From contig NZ_JAUSXL010000002.1 in NCBI RefSeq assembly GCF_030815975.1, positions 4,328,501 through 4,392,500 on the forward strand: DNA of 64,000 nucleotides, in the 5' to 3' direction. Under the pieces are notes generated by a model. That model was not told the origin of the DNA. It did no database searches and saw only the letters and a program-made list of their open reading frames with translations. Below are positions 18,089-26,596 of this stretch, piece by piece (position 1 is the first letter of the stretch; every line of letters starts with the position of its first letter). The stretch comes from Variovorax paradoxus (GTDB lineage Bacteria > Pseudomonadota > Gammaproteobacteria > Burkholderiales > Burkholderiaceae_C). Both the position numbers and the translations under genes were made by a program.

Positions 18089-18688
18089 TCAGCGCGGGGC
18101 GAAGGTGGTTTCGCCCAGCAGCAGCGCACGCATGGTCGCGAGCTGGTTCTTGTGCAGCAGGGTGATCGGAAACGCCGCATCGCCGGAGCGCTCGGCAAAC
18201 TGCGGGTCGACCACGCCGGCGTCGCCGAGCTCCCCCAGCGTCAACTGCGGATCGATGGCGCACGACTTGACCAGCACCAGCTGCTCGGCATTGAGATGCT
18301 TGGCGAGGTCGAGCGCGATCGTGTCCGATGTGGCGTCCCAGCTGGTGCGGCCGTCCGGCTTGTCGCGCCGCAATTCGAGCGGCAGCCACAGCGCTGTCTT
18401 TCCGCGCCGCAGCAGGTCGGGAATTTCGGTCTTGCGCGCGGTCAGCTGCAGCGCCGGGTTCAGCGCATGCAGCTGGTAGGCCGTCTGCGCCATGGCGAGT
18501 ACCGCCATGTTGTGGGCGGCGAGGTCGTTGAACTGCCAGTGCGCCTGTACGCGCCGCACTTCGTCTGCAAAGGTGCCGCCGCCGCAGACCACCGTCACGC
18601 GGCCGCCGCCGATCTGCGTCAGCAGATCGAGCCACTGCGGCAGCACCGGGTCGGCACAGAGACTGCCGCCAATCTTGACCACCCACAT
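18089..18688 (-). CDS. mfnE: Amino acid kinase family protein, MfnE-like
   Basis: A 199-residue small amino acid kinase-fold protein: MWVVKIGGSLCADP binds phosphate, VTVVCGGGTFADEVRR follows, and DATSDTIALDLAKHL and VLVKSCAIDP complete the nucleotide site. Methanogen MfnE phosphorylates the aminomethylfuran phosphate to its diphosphate before the coupling step. The bacterial island protein is probably equivalent, on the evidence of family and company of mfnB, mfnF and mfnD. Its ATG overlaps the mfnF stop by one base (ATGA), so the three minus-strand genes form an operon. Confidence 0.82.
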   Translation of the reverse strand: MWVVKIGGSLCADPVLPQWLDLLTQIGGGRVTVVCGGGTFADEVRRVQAHWQFNDLAAHNMAVLAMAQTAYQLHALNPALQLTARKTEIPDLLRRGKTALWLPLELRRDKPDGRTSWDATSDTIALDLAKHLNAEQLVLVKSCAIDPQLTLGELGDAGVVDPQFAERSGDAAFPITLLHKNQLATMRALLLGETTFAPR

Positions 18689-19809
18689 CAGTCGTGCTCC
18701 CTTTCGAACAGCGCGGCCACCGCCACGCTCGGCGCGCATACCTGCGCCCAGGTGGCGGTGCCCGCGGCGGCATGGCGCGCCACCTTCGCCACGTCGGCGC
18801 CATAGGCGGCAAAGCGGCGCAGCATGGTCCCCGCATTCTCCGTGGGGGTGGCGACGGCGGCGGCCAGGCTGGGTACCAGGAAGGCGCCGCAGCCCGCGCT
18901 CACCACCACGGCATCGCGCGAAAGCGCATGCGCCGCCAGCACGCGGCGCAACTGCGCACCAATGGCCTCGACCTGTGCCGCGCGCCAGGCATGCGCGAGC
19001 TCCAGCCACTCTTCGGCGGACGCATCGCGTTCGTCCAGCCCCACCATGCGCGCGAGACGCTGGCGCGTGGCCGGCAAGGTCTTGGGCGCGCTGTCGGCGC
19101 TGGGGTACAGGTCGTGCGCGGGATCGAGTTCGCCGCACAGGCGATAGACGTCGGCCGTGGTGGCGAAGAACTCGTTCATCACATGGCGTGGCTGGCCGCG
19201 CCATTCGATGCGCTGGGTCAGCGCGCACACCGGCGTGCGCACCACACCGTGGTAGGCGAGCTCGCCGCTCACCAGGCGTTCGGCATCGCTGCGGCTGGTG
19301 GTCAGCACGCGCCCGTGGCCGAAGGCGATCAGGTCGGTGGTCGTGCTGCCGATGTCGACCAGCACGCCTTCGGGGAACACGAGCGCGGCATGCCGCGCGG
19401 TGGCGAGCCAGTTGGCCGAGGCGATGTGCTCCCAGTGCCGTGCGACATCGGCGGCGGCGCACCAGCCGGCATCGCCGGCAAAGAACTGAAGCGCGCCCCG
19501 ACGCGTGGGCAGCGACGCCGCCAGCGCGGCGGCAATGCCGCGCACGCCGGCTTCGCGGTCGGGAAACAGATCGACCATTTCGCCCGTCATGGTCACGGCA
19601 TGCTGCGCGGCCGCAAGCCCGGGCCAGCGCGCGCTGGCGGCCTCCAGTGCACGCGCCAGATGATCGAGGCCCTGCCAGAGCGGGCAGCCCCACTGCGCCA
19701 CGTCGACCACCTCGCCGCCTTGCAGCAGGCAGGCCTTGACGTGCGCGCCGCCGATGTCCCACCCGATGGTGGTGCGTTCAGGCGTCGGCACGCGCAAGTT
19801 CCTGTTCAT
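18688..19809 (-). CDS. mfnF: Hydantoinase/oxoprolinase-like C1-island protein, MfnF-like
   Basis: A 373-residue protein of the ASKHA/hydantoinase A-like fold, with TTIGWDIGGAHVKAC and VLVDIGSTTTDLIAF as its two phosphate loops and VVSAGCGAFLVPSLA near the C-terminus. It belongs to a family known from H4MPT-linked C1 clusters. The methanogen homologue MfnF joins the aminomethylfuran diphosphate to the glutamyl-tyramine unit of methanofuran. ATG 19809 gives a 32-base overlap with mfnD. Function is transferred from the archaeal family and fits the neighbours. Confidence 0.83.
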   Translation of the reverse strand: MNRNLRVPTPERTTIGWDIGGAHVKACLLQGGEVVDVAQWGCPLWQGLDHLARALEAASARWPGLAAAQHAVTMTGEMVDLFPDREAGVRGIAAALAASLPTRRGALQFFAGDAGWCAAADVARHWEHIASANWLATARHAALVFPEGVLVDIGSTTTDLIAFGHGRVLTTSRSDAERLVSGELAYHGVVRTPVCALTQRIEWRGQPRHVMNEFFATTADVYRLCGELDPAHDLYPSADSAPKTLPATRQRLARMVGLDERDASAEEWLELAHAWRAAQVEAIGAQLRRVLAAHALSRDAVVVSAGCGAFLVPSLAAAVATPTENAGTMLRRFAAYGADVAKVARHAAAGTATWAQVCAPSVAVAALFEREHD

Positions 19810-20767
19810 GAGCGCTGCCGCCGTGTTGGCGGCCTGCCAGCAGCTCGGCCGCCAGGTTGCGCCCCAGCGCCGCCGAGAGCCCGACGTAGGCACAGGTGAC
19901 ACGCGGATTGACCTCGATCACCACCGGCCCGCGCTGCGGGTGCCAGACCAGGTCGATGCCCGCGAAGCCGTGCAGCCCGGGGACGGCGTGCGCCACCTGC
20001 GCTGCCAGCGCGGCCAGGGGGCGCCAGCGCGGATCGCCGTGGCCCGCCGCGTCGACGTGCACGCCATCGAAAGACAGCCGTCCGGTCGCATCGATCGAGA
20101 TGCTCTGGCGGTTGATGCTCAGCATTTCGGCATTCTGCGCCGTGCACAGCAGCGAGACGCTCAGCGCTTCGCCGTCGATCCAGGGCTCGAGCGTCAGAGT
20201 GGCGCCGGCGTGCGTGCGCAGGGCCTGGTCTTCGAGCGCATCCGCGTGGCGGGCGTGCACGTGGGTGGCCACGCCGCCGGCGCCGTCGTCGGGCTTGACC
20301 ACCCAGCGTGCGATCTCGGGCGCGTTCGCGAAGGCCAGCGGCGTCTGCACGCCGTGGGCGGCCAGATGCGCGAGCGTGGCCTTCTTGCCTGCCGTGAGCT
20401 CGATGGCTTCGGCGCTGCATCCGAGCCAGCGCGCGTTGCCGACGATGCGCTGGAAGCGCGCCAGCAGGCCACCGGTCTCGGGTGCCACCAGCCACACCAG
20501 GTCGTGCAGCACGCTCTGCCGCGCCACGAAGTCGAAGGCCGATTCGTTGGTGCGCGCCCGCACCGGCACGACCCCCCTGGGCAGGGTGTTCCCCGGTTCG
20601 CAGACAGCCGCGGAGACCGAACAATCGGCAGCGCGCACCAGGTCTGCCACCATGGCATCGCGCATCGACAGGCCCAGCGGCAGCAACTCGTCGGCCGCCG
20701 AATCGTCGCCATAGTCGCTCCAGCCGCCGCCGCTGAGATACTCGTAAACAAAAACGCGTTTCGTCAT
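19778..20767 (-). CDS. mfnD: ATP-grasp ligase, MfnD-like
   Basis: A 329-residue ATP-grasp protein starting MTKRVFVYEYLSGGGWSD, typical of the tyramine-glutamate ligase family. Core motifs are WVVKPDDGAGGVATHV, LTLEPWIDGEALSVSLL and VVIEVNPRVTCAYVGL. Methanogen MfnD joins tyramine to the gamma-carboxyl of glutamate; bacterial methylofuran was reported to contain tyrosine instead, so the substrate here may be tyrosine. It is the first gene of the minus-strand mfnD-mfnF-mfnE operon and is divergent from the hisA-like gene with only 38 bases between the start codons. Confidence 0.83.
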   Translation of the reverse strand: MTKRVFVYEYLSGGGWSDYGDDSAADELLPLGLSMRDAMVADLVRAADCSVSAAVCEPGNTLPRGVVPVRARTNESAFDFVARQSVLHDLVWLVAPETGGLLARFQRIVGNARWLGCSAEAIELTAGKKATLAHLAAHGVQTPLAFANAPEIARWVVKPDDGAGGVATHVHARHADALEDQALRTHAGATLTLEPWIDGEALSVSLLCTAQNAEMLSINRQSISIDATGRLSFDGVHVDAAGHGDPRWRPLAALAAQVAHAVPGLHGFAGIDLVWHPQRGPVVIEVNPRVTCAYVGLSAALGRNLAAELLAGRQHGGSAHEQELARADA

Positions 20768-20805
20768 TTCAACATCCACTTTCCGGGCTCTTCCCCATCT
20801 TCCCC

Positions 20806-21546
20806 ATGACTTCCGAACTGAACCTGATTCCTGTCGTCGACCTGCTGAAGGGCCAGGTGGTGCGGGCCGTGCGCGGCGACCGCAAGGCCTACCGGCCGAT
20901 CGTGTCGGCGCTGTGCGCCAGCAGCGATCCGGTGACGGTGGCGCGCATCCTTTGCGAGCACTGCGCGGCCCGCCAGCTGTACGTGGCCGACCTCGATGCC
21001 TTGCAGGGCGGGGCGGTGCAGATTGGCGTGCTGGCCGATCTGCTGCGGGCGCTGCCGGGCATCGAGCTCTGGCTGGACGCCGGCCTGGCCGATGCATCGG
21101 CCGGCCAGGCGCTGCGCGACCAACTGGCGCCGTACGCCTCGCGCGTCGTGCTGGTGTTCGGCAGCGAATCGCTGCGGTCGCGCGAGGCATTGGAGCGCTG
21201 TTTCGACACCACGCAGGGCGATGGTGCCAAGGCGGGCGATGCGGGGGCGGTGCTGTCGCTGGACCGGCGCGATGGCCAGCGGCTCGATTCCGCTGGCTGC
21301 TGGGACGCCGTGGACCTGTGGCCCGAGCGGCTGATCGTGATGACGCTGGAGCGCGTCGGCTCGGGTGCCGGCCCCGACCTCGAAACCCTGCAGGAGGTGA
21401 GGCGCCTGGCGCCGGACGCCATGGTGATCGGCGCCGGCGGAATCCGCAGCGAGGACGACCTGGCGCGTGCGAGCGTGGCTGGCGCCGACGCCTGGCTGGT
21501 GGCCAGCGCGCTGCACGACCTGCAACTGCCGCGCGTGCGCCGCTGA
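20806..21546 (+). CDS. HisA/HisF-related TIM-barrel protein of the C1 island
   Basis: A 246-residue protein related to phosphoribosyl isomerase HisA. It shows LIPVVDLLKGQVVRAVRGDR at the N-terminus, LYVADLDALQGG and LWLDAGLADA in the middle, and VIGAGGIRSEDDLARA as the C-terminal phosphate loop. It is not the histidine enzyme: there are no his genes nearby, and this divergent family occurs in methanogens and H4MPT methylotrophs. A step in methylofuran or H4MPT synthesis is likely but unproven. It is transcribed away from mfnD. A 231-base gap separates it from fhcB. Confidence 0.8.
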   Translation: MTSELNLIPVVDLLKGQVVRAVRGDRKAYRPIVSALCASSDPVTVARILCEHCAARQLYVADLDALQGGAVQIGVLADLLRALPGIELWLDAGLADASAGQALRDQLAPYASRVVLVFGSESLRSREALERCFDTTQGDGAKAGDAGAVLSLDRRDGQRLDSAGCWDAVDLWPERLIVMTLERVGSGAGPDLETLQEVRRLAPDAMVIGAGGIRSEDDLARASVAGADAWLVASALHDLQLPRVRR

Positions 21547-21748
21547 TCTGCCGGAGCCGGTGCGACGAGAGTGGGTGAGGCGTGCCATCAGCCCGCTGTA
21601 CACACGAACCGTGCCATCCACCGGCGGACTTGCATGCATTGCGGCGGGCTGCCGCCGGCACGCATTGACCACCAAAAGCGCAACACTCTGTCTCACATTG
21701 TGTGTGTCATCGGCCCTTGTCCCAAGGCGTGGCGACGCCGGGGCTGAA

Positions 21749-21764
21749 TGGCACATGGCTTGCG
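21749..21764 (+). promoter_or_regulatory. fhcB: Candidate sigma-54 (-24/-12) promoter of the fhc operon
   Basis: TGGCACATGGCTTGCG matches TGGCACG-N4-TTGCW at 10 of the 12 defined positions, with exact GG-N10-GC spacing (GG at 21750-21751, GC at 21762-21763). Transcription would start about 21774-21775, only about 3 bases before ATG 21778, so the transcript would be nearly leaderless. This odd geometry is the main reason for doubt. Confidence 0.45.
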
Positions 21765-21777
21765 TGGTGGCCTGCCC

Positions 21778-23010
21778 ATGAATGAACCCGACACTGCCGC
21801 GCCGCCCGGCAATGCCCCCTGGACCTGTCCTTTCTGCCCCCTGCTGTGCGACACCTTCGGCGTCGACGTGGGGCCGCCCGGCACGCCGCTGAAGCTCGTG
21901 GGCAGCGATTGCCCGCGTGCGCGCAAGGCGCTGGCCAACTTCGATGCCACGGCCGGCGCCAGGCAGCCGCAGGCCGGCGGCCAGGACTGCGATCTGGACA
22001 CCGCGCTCGGCACCGCCGCCTCGCTGCTCGCGGCCGCCCGGCAGCCCCTGTTCGGCGGCCTCGGCACCGACGTCGCAGGCGCCCGGGCGCTCTATGCGCT
22101 GGCCTGCGAAACGGGCGCCATCTGCGACCCGGCCCAGGGCGCGGCGATGATGCATGGCCTGCGCGCACTGCAGGACCGCGGCGGCTTCAGCACCACGCTG
22201 GCGGAAGTGAGGACGCGGGCCGATCTGATCGTCTGCATGACCGAGGAGCCGGCGGCGCATTACCCGGAGCTCTTCCACCGCTTCGGCGTGGGCGAGCGGG
22301 AGGGCGTGGCCGTGGAAACGCTGCCGCTGCACGGCGACCTGTTCGACACCGTGGCCCTGCTCGCGGCGCTCGTCGCGGGCCGCGTTTCGACAGACGACAC
22401 GCACGTGCCGGCCGGACTGGCGGCGCTCGCCGCGCGCTTGCAGGCGGCGCGCTATGCGGTGCTGGTGTACGAATCGGCTCGCTTGCCGGCCCAGGGCGCG
22501 CTGATCGTCGAGGCGATCCAGCGCATCGTCGCCACGCTCAACCGAAGCACGCGCGCGGCCTCGCTGCCGCTGGGCGGCGGCGACGGGGCCTCCACCGTGA
22601 ACCAGGTGTTCGCCTGGCTCTCGGGCTTGCCGCTGCGTTCGCGTGCCGGGCCGCTGGGCCTGGAGCATGAGCCGCTGTGCTTCGATGCAGAGCGCCTGCT
22701 GGCCGATGGCGCGGTCGATGCGCTGCTGTGGGTGTCGAGCTACGGCCCCGAGCCCGCGCCGCCACCGGCCGGCGTGCCGCGCATCGTGCTCGGCCATCCG
22801 GGAATGCAGCTGCCGCACGATGCGCACGAGCTGGTGTTCATTCCCGTCTCGACACCCGGCATCGGTTCCGCGGGCCATCTGTTCCGCACCGACGGTTCGG
22901 TACTGCTGCCGCTGCGGCCTGTGCATGAAGACGGGCTGCCGAGCGTGGGCGAGGTGGTCCGGCGGCTGACGGAGGCGCTGCGCGCGCTGAAGAAGGAGCG
23001 CGTGCAATGA
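21778..23010 (+). CDS. fhcB: Formyltransferase/hydrolase complex subunit FhcB
   Basis: A 410-residue homologue of the molybdopterin subunit FwdB/FmdB of formylmethanofuran dehydrogenase. In methylotrophs the Fhc complex hydrolyses the formyl group to formate, and FhcB is thought to be catalytically degenerate. The N-terminus shows WTCPFCPLLCD and GSDCPRARK: Cys17, 20, 24 and 45, the spacing that ligates a 4Fe-4S cluster in the archaeal subunit. GGFSTTLAEVRTRADLIVCM and VFIPVSTPGIGSAGHLFRTD follow. ATG 21778 is the only plausible start near the conserved cysteines. It overlaps fhcA by 4 bases and leads fhcBADC. Confidence 0.9.
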   Translation: MNEPDTAAPPGNAPWTCPFCPLLCDTFGVDVGPPGTPLKLVGSDCPRARKALANFDATAGARQPQAGGQDCDLDTALGTAASLLAAARQPLFGGLGTDVAGARALYALACETGAICDPAQGAAMMHGLRALQDRGGFSTTLAEVRTRADLIVCMTEEPAAHYPELFHRFGVGEREGVAVETLPLHGDLFDTVALLAALVAGRVSTDDTHVPAGLAALAARLQAARYAVLVYESARLPAQGALIVEAIQRIVATLNRSTRAASLPLGGGDGASTVNQVFAWLSGLPLRSRAGPLGLEHEPLCFDAERLLADGAVDALLWVSSYGPEPAPPPAGVPRIVLGHPGMQLPHDAHELVFIPVSTPGIGSAGHLFRTDGSVLLPLRPVHEDGLPSVGEVVRRLTEALRALKKERVQ

Positions 23011-24692
23011 CGACGACACTGCGCCTGCGCGGCGGCCGCGTCATCGATCCCGCGAACGGCCGCGACGAGGTGCGCGACCTGTACCTGCGCGACGGCCGCA
23101 TGGTCGAGTTGGCGCCGAACGAAGCCGCCACCGAGGAGATCGACATCGGCGGCTGCATCGTGATGGCCGGCGGCATCGACATGCACACCCACATCGGCGG
23201 CGGCAAGGTCAACCTCGCGCGCATGCTGCTGCCCGAAGACCACCGCGCCAACGCGAACCCCATTGCGCTGCCAGACAACGTGCTCGAGCTCGCCTCGTGC
23301 GGCACCTGCACGCCGGGCACCCTGGCCACCGGCTACCGCTATGTCGAGATGGGCTACACGGCGGCCTTCGAGCCGGCCATGATGGCCTGCAATGCACGCC
23401 ATGCGCACATGGAAATGGGCGACACGCCGATCCTCGACCACGGCGCCTACGTGATGCTCGGCAACGACGAGCTGTTCCTGCGCATGCTGGCCGAGGGCTG
23501 GGATTTCGAGCGCATCCGCGACTATGCGGGCTGGACCATCAACGCCAGCAAGGCGATGGGCGTGAAGGTGGTGAACCCGGGCGGCATCTCGGCCTTCAAG
23601 TTCAACCAGCGCAAGCTCGACGTCGACGAGAACCACGTGCACTGGCAGGTCACGCCGCGGCAGGTGGTGCACACGCTGGCGCGCGCGCTGCGCGAGCTTG
23701 GCGTGCCGCATCCGCTGCACATCCACGGCAGCAACCTGGGCGTGGCCGGCAACATCCAGTCCACGCTCGACACCATCGCCGCACTCGACGGCCTGCCCGG
23801 GCACTTGACGCACATCCAGTTCCACGCCTATGGCACCGAGGGGCCGAAGAAGTTCTCCTCGGCCGCGCTGCAGCTCGCCGAGGTGGTGAACGCGAACAAG
23901 AACGTGAGCATCGACGTCGGCCAGATCATGTTCGGCCAGACCGTCACGGCCTCGGGCGACACCATGCGCCAGCATGCGCAGTCGGGCCTGGCCGATCCGC
24001 GCAAGTGGATCGGCGCCGACATCGAGTGCGAAGCCGGCTGCGGCGTGGTGCCGTTCCGCTACCGCGAGCAGAGCTACGTGAATGCGCTGCAGTGGGTGAT
24101 CGGGCTGGAGATCTTCTTGCTGGTCGACGATCCGTGGCGCGTGGTGCTGACCACCGACCATCCCAACGGCGGCCCGTTCACGAGCTACCCGCACCTGATC
24201 CGCCTGCTGATGGACCGCAGCTTTCGCGAGGAGCAACTGGCCAAGCTGCATCCAGAGGTGGCGGCGCAGGCCGCGCTGCGTTCGATCACGCGCGAACTCT
24301 CGCTCTACGAGATCGCGATCATGACCCGCGCCGGCCCCGCGCGGCTGCTGGGCCTGCGCGACCGCGGCCACCTGGGCGCGGGCGCCGCGGCCGACATCGC
24401 GGTGTACCGCGAGAACGCGGACCGCGAGGCCATGTTCGCGACGCCCGAATATGTGTTCAAGGACGGCGTGCTGGTCTCGCGCGCCGGGCGCGTCATGGCG
24501 GCGCCGGTGGGCGGCACGCATTTCGTCGCGCCGGACTACGACCGCGGCATCGAGAAGCGGCTGCGCCGGCATCTGGCGGCGCAAGGCTCGGTCAACTTCG
24601 ACCACATCGCCATCGGCCACGATGAGCTGTGCCAATGCTGCAACGGCGGGCGCCTGCTGCCGGCCGAGTGCTTCAAGGAGACGTCGTCGTGA
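23007..24692 (+). CDS. fhcA: Formyltransferase/hydrolase complex subunit FhcA (amidohydrolase)
   Basis: A 561-residue metal-dependent amidohydrolase that hydrolyses formyl-methylofuran to formate within the Fhc complex. The metal-binding HxH is in GGIDMHTHIGGGKVNLARML, further ligands lie in HPLHIHGSNLG and LTHIQFHAYG, and the late aspartate is in LTTDHPNGGPF. The composite beta-sandwich C-terminus begins around AADIAVYRENAD. CCNGGRLLPAECF at the C-terminus is also conserved. Length matches Methylobacterium FhcA. It overlaps fhcB by 4 bases and ends 13 bases before fhcD. Confidence 0.95.
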   Translation: MTTTLRLRGGRVIDPANGRDEVRDLYLRDGRMVELAPNEAATEEIDIGGCIVMAGGIDMHTHIGGGKVNLARMLLPEDHRANANPIALPDNVLELASCGTCTPGTLATGYRYVEMGYTAAFEPAMMACNARHAHMEMGDTPILDHGAYVMLGNDELFLRMLAEGWDFERIRDYAGWTINASKAMGVKVVNPGGISAFKFNQRKLDVDENHVHWQVTPRQVVHTLARALRELGVPHPLHIHGSNLGVAGNIQSTLDTIAALDGLPGHLTHIQFHAYGTEGPKKFSSAALQLAEVVNANKNVSIDVGQIMFGQTVTASGDTMRQHAQSGLADPRKWIGADIECEAGCGVVPFRYREQSYVNALQWVIGLEIFLLVDDPWRVVLTTDHPNGGPFTSYPHLIRLLMDRSFREEQLAKLHPEVAAQAALRSITRELSLYEIAIMTRAGPARLLGLRDRGHLGAGAAADIAVYRENADREAMFATPEYVFKDGVLVSRAGRVMAAPVGGTHFVAPDYDRGIEKRLRRHLAAQGSVNFDHIAIGHDELCQCCNGGRLLPAECFKETSS

Positions 24693-24705
24693 AGGCGGAG
24701 ACGGC

Positions 24706-25668
24706 ATGACGGCTCCATCAACTTTGCTGCGCAACGGCGTCGTCATCGACGAGACCTTTGCCGAGGCCTTTCCGATGAAGGCCACGCGCATCCTCATCAC
24801 GGCGCACAACATGGCGTGGGCGCGCCATGCGGCGGTGTCGGCCACCGGCTTCGCCACCTCGGTGATCGCCTGCGGCTGCGAGGCCGGCATCGAGCGCGAG
24901 ATCGCGCCGGAAGAATCGCCCGATGGCCGCCCGGGCGTGAGCGTGCTGATGTTCTCGATGTCCGGCAAGGAGCTGGCCAAGCAGCTCGAGCGCCGCGTCG
25001 GCCAGTGCGTGCTGACCTGTCCGACCACCGCGGTGTTCGCGGGCCTGCCGCGCAGCGCGCCCGGCAGCGACGTGGCTGCGCTCGGCAAGAACCTGCGCTT
25101 CTTCGGCGACGGCTGGCAGATCTCGAAGGTGATCGACGGCCTGCGCTACTGGCGCGTGCCGGTGATGGACGGCGAGTTCGTCGCGCAGGAAGACACGCCC
25201 GTGGTGAAGGCCGTGGGCGGCGGCAACCTGCTGCTGCTGGCGCGCGATACCGATGCGGCGCTGGCCGCCGCCGAAGCCGCGGTTGCGGCGATGAAGCGGC
25301 AGCCCAACGTGGTGATGCCGTTTCCGGGCGGCGTGGTGCGCTCGGGCTCCAAGGTCGGCAGCCGCTACGCAAACCTCAACGCCTCGACCAACGATGCCTT
25401 CTGCCCCAGCCTCGTCGGGCTGGTGGCGCACAGCGAATTGGCGGGCGGAGCTTGTGCACAGGAGATCGGCTGCGTGATGGAAATCGTGATCGATGGCCTG
25501 ACCGAGGCCGACGTGGGCGCGGCCATGCGCGTGGGCATGGAAGCCGCCATCGCCATCGGCCCGGCCGGAGGGCTGCTGCGCATTTCGGCCGGCAATTACG
25601 GCGGCAAGCTGGGCCCGTTCCATTTTCATCTGCACAAGCTGCTGGGCGCGGCGGGAGGTGCGCCATGA
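24706..25668 (+). CDS. fhcD: Formylmethanofuran-H4MPT formyltransferase FhcD
   Basis: A 320-residue transferase that moves the formyl group from formyl-H4MPT to methylofuran, feeding FhcA. Typical Ftr motifs are VVIDETFAEAFPMKATRILI, ACGCEAGIE, RPGVSVLMFSMSG, GQCVLTCPTTAVF and the C-terminal SAGNYGGKLGPFHFHLH. ATG 24706 fits the family start; the open frame continues upstream but inside fhcA. The stop overlaps the start of a 19-codon micro-frame that leads to fhcC. Confidence 0.95.
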   Translation: MTAPSTLLRNGVVIDETFAEAFPMKATRILITAHNMAWARHAAVSATGFATSVIACGCEAGIEREIAPEESPDGRPGVSVLMFSMSGKELAKQLERRVGQCVLTCPTTAVFAGLPRSAPGSDVAALGKNLRFFGDGWQISKVIDGLRYWRVPVMDGEFVAQEDTPVVKAVGGGNLLLLARDTDAALAAAEAAVAAMKRQPNVVMPFPGGVVRSGSKVGSRYANLNASTNDAFCPSLVGLVAHSELAGGACAQEIGCVMEIVIDGLTEADVGAAMRVGMEAAIAIGPAGGLLRISAGNYGGKLGPFHFHLHKLLGAAGGAP

Positions 25669-25724
25669 GCCGCCGGGCCGCTCCCAAGGCGAATGCCGCA
25701 GTGCGTAGCGCGGAGGTTGCCTGA
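25665..25724 (+). other. 19-codon micro-ORF bridging fhcD and fhcC, possibly repeat-derived
   Basis: ATG 25665 overlaps the fhcD stop (ATGA) and reads MSRRAAPKANAAVRSAEVA before a TGA at 25722-25724 that itself overlaps the fhcC ATG (TGATG). The DNA (CCGCCGGGCCGCTCCC, GTGCGTAGCGCGGAGG) looks like a short Comamonadaceae-type intergenic repeat. The peptide is probably not a functional protein, but the reading frame keeps ribosomes moving from fhcD to fhcC. Whether it is translated is unknown. Confidence 0.4.
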
Positions 25725-26554
25725 TGAGCGGATGGCACTTCAGGCTGCGGCAGGCGCCCTCGCTCCGCGTCGATCTGCGCGGCATCACGCCCGCCGCATT
25801 CGCGGAGCTATCGCTTGCGCAGGTCGAGCAGCTGCGCGTGGGCCATGGCAACGCGATGCTGCCGCTGGCCGAGTTGTTCGATGTTGCGAAGGGCACGGAA
25901 GAGGGCACGCTTCGCTTCGAAGGCGATCTCGGGCGCTTCGACCGCATCGGTTGGCAGATGGATGGCGGCCACATCCGGGTCGAAGGCGATGCGGGCCACT
26001 ACGCGGGCGGCTGCATGCGCGGCGGCGAACTGCAGATCGATGGCAGCGCCGGCCTGCTCGCTGCCTGCGAAATGGCCGGCGGCACCATCGATGTGAAAGG
26101 CGATGTCGGCGACTTCGCCGCCAGCACCTTGCCCGGCAGCATGGATGGCATGCGCGGCGGCACCCTCGTGATCCATGGCAACGCGGGCGAGCGCTTCGGC
26201 GACCGCATGCGCCGCGGGTCCGCGCTGGTCCATGGCGACGCGGGCGCGTTCCTGGGTTCGCGCATGGTGGCGGGTACGATCGCCGTGGGAGGCAAGGCCG
26301 GCGCGCATGCGGGCTATGGCATGCGACGCGGGAGCATCGTGTTCGCGGGGCCGGGCGCGGCGCCGCCGGCGGGCATCGAGACGGCATTGACCTTCGTGCC
26401 GAACCGGACCGCAACGCCGGTGTTCTGGGCCCTGCTGTCGCGTGATCTCGCGCGCCACGGCGGGCCTTTTGCGGCCTTGCCTTCGCGTCGCATCGAACGC
26501 CACCTGGGCGATCTCTCGGCCGACGGCAAGGGCGAACTCATCATGTGTCTATGA
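25724..26554 (+). CDS. fhcC: Formyltransferase/hydrolase complex subunit FhcC
   Basis: A 276-residue homologue of formylmethanofuran dehydrogenase subunit C and the glutamate synthase C-terminal domain. The body is a right-handed beta-helix of repeated G-rich turns, for example HIRVEGDAGHYAGGCMRGG, SMDGMRGGTLVIHGNAGE and GSALVHGDAGAFLGSRM. It is a structural subunit of the Fhc complex. ATG 25724 is coupled to the preceding micro-ORF. A 42-base gap separates it from the second fae-like gene. Identity is clear from repeats and operon. Confidence 0.93.
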   Translation: MSGWHFRLRQAPSLRVDLRGITPAAFAELSLAQVEQLRVGHGNAMLPLAELFDVAKGTEEGTLRFEGDLGRFDRIGWQMDGGHIRVEGDAGHYAGGCMRGGELQIDGSAGLLAACEMAGGTIDVKGDVGDFAASTLPGSMDGMRGGTLVIHGNAGERFGDRMRRGSALVHGDAGAFLGSRMVAGTIAVGGKAGAHAGYGMRRGSIVFAGPGAAPPAGIETALTFVPNRTATPVFWALLSRDLARHGGPFAALPSRRIERHLGDLSADGKGELIMCL

Positions 26555-26596
26555 CCCGTCTCGACCGTTCTTCAATCTTCCCCTGAAATTCTTTCC

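Noticed and set aside
20806..21546. The HisA-like gene as the histidine biosynthesis isomerase
   Set aside because: There are no his genes around it, it is embedded in the C1 cofactor island, and the sequence is divergent in the substrate loops. It fits the HisA/F-related family found with H4MPT.
23100..23300. FhcA as dihydropyrimidinase or urease-like enzyme
   Set aside because: The HxH amidohydrolase motif is shared, but the GGIDMHTHIGGGK context and the fhcBADC operon identify the formylmethanofuran dehydrogenase subunit A family.
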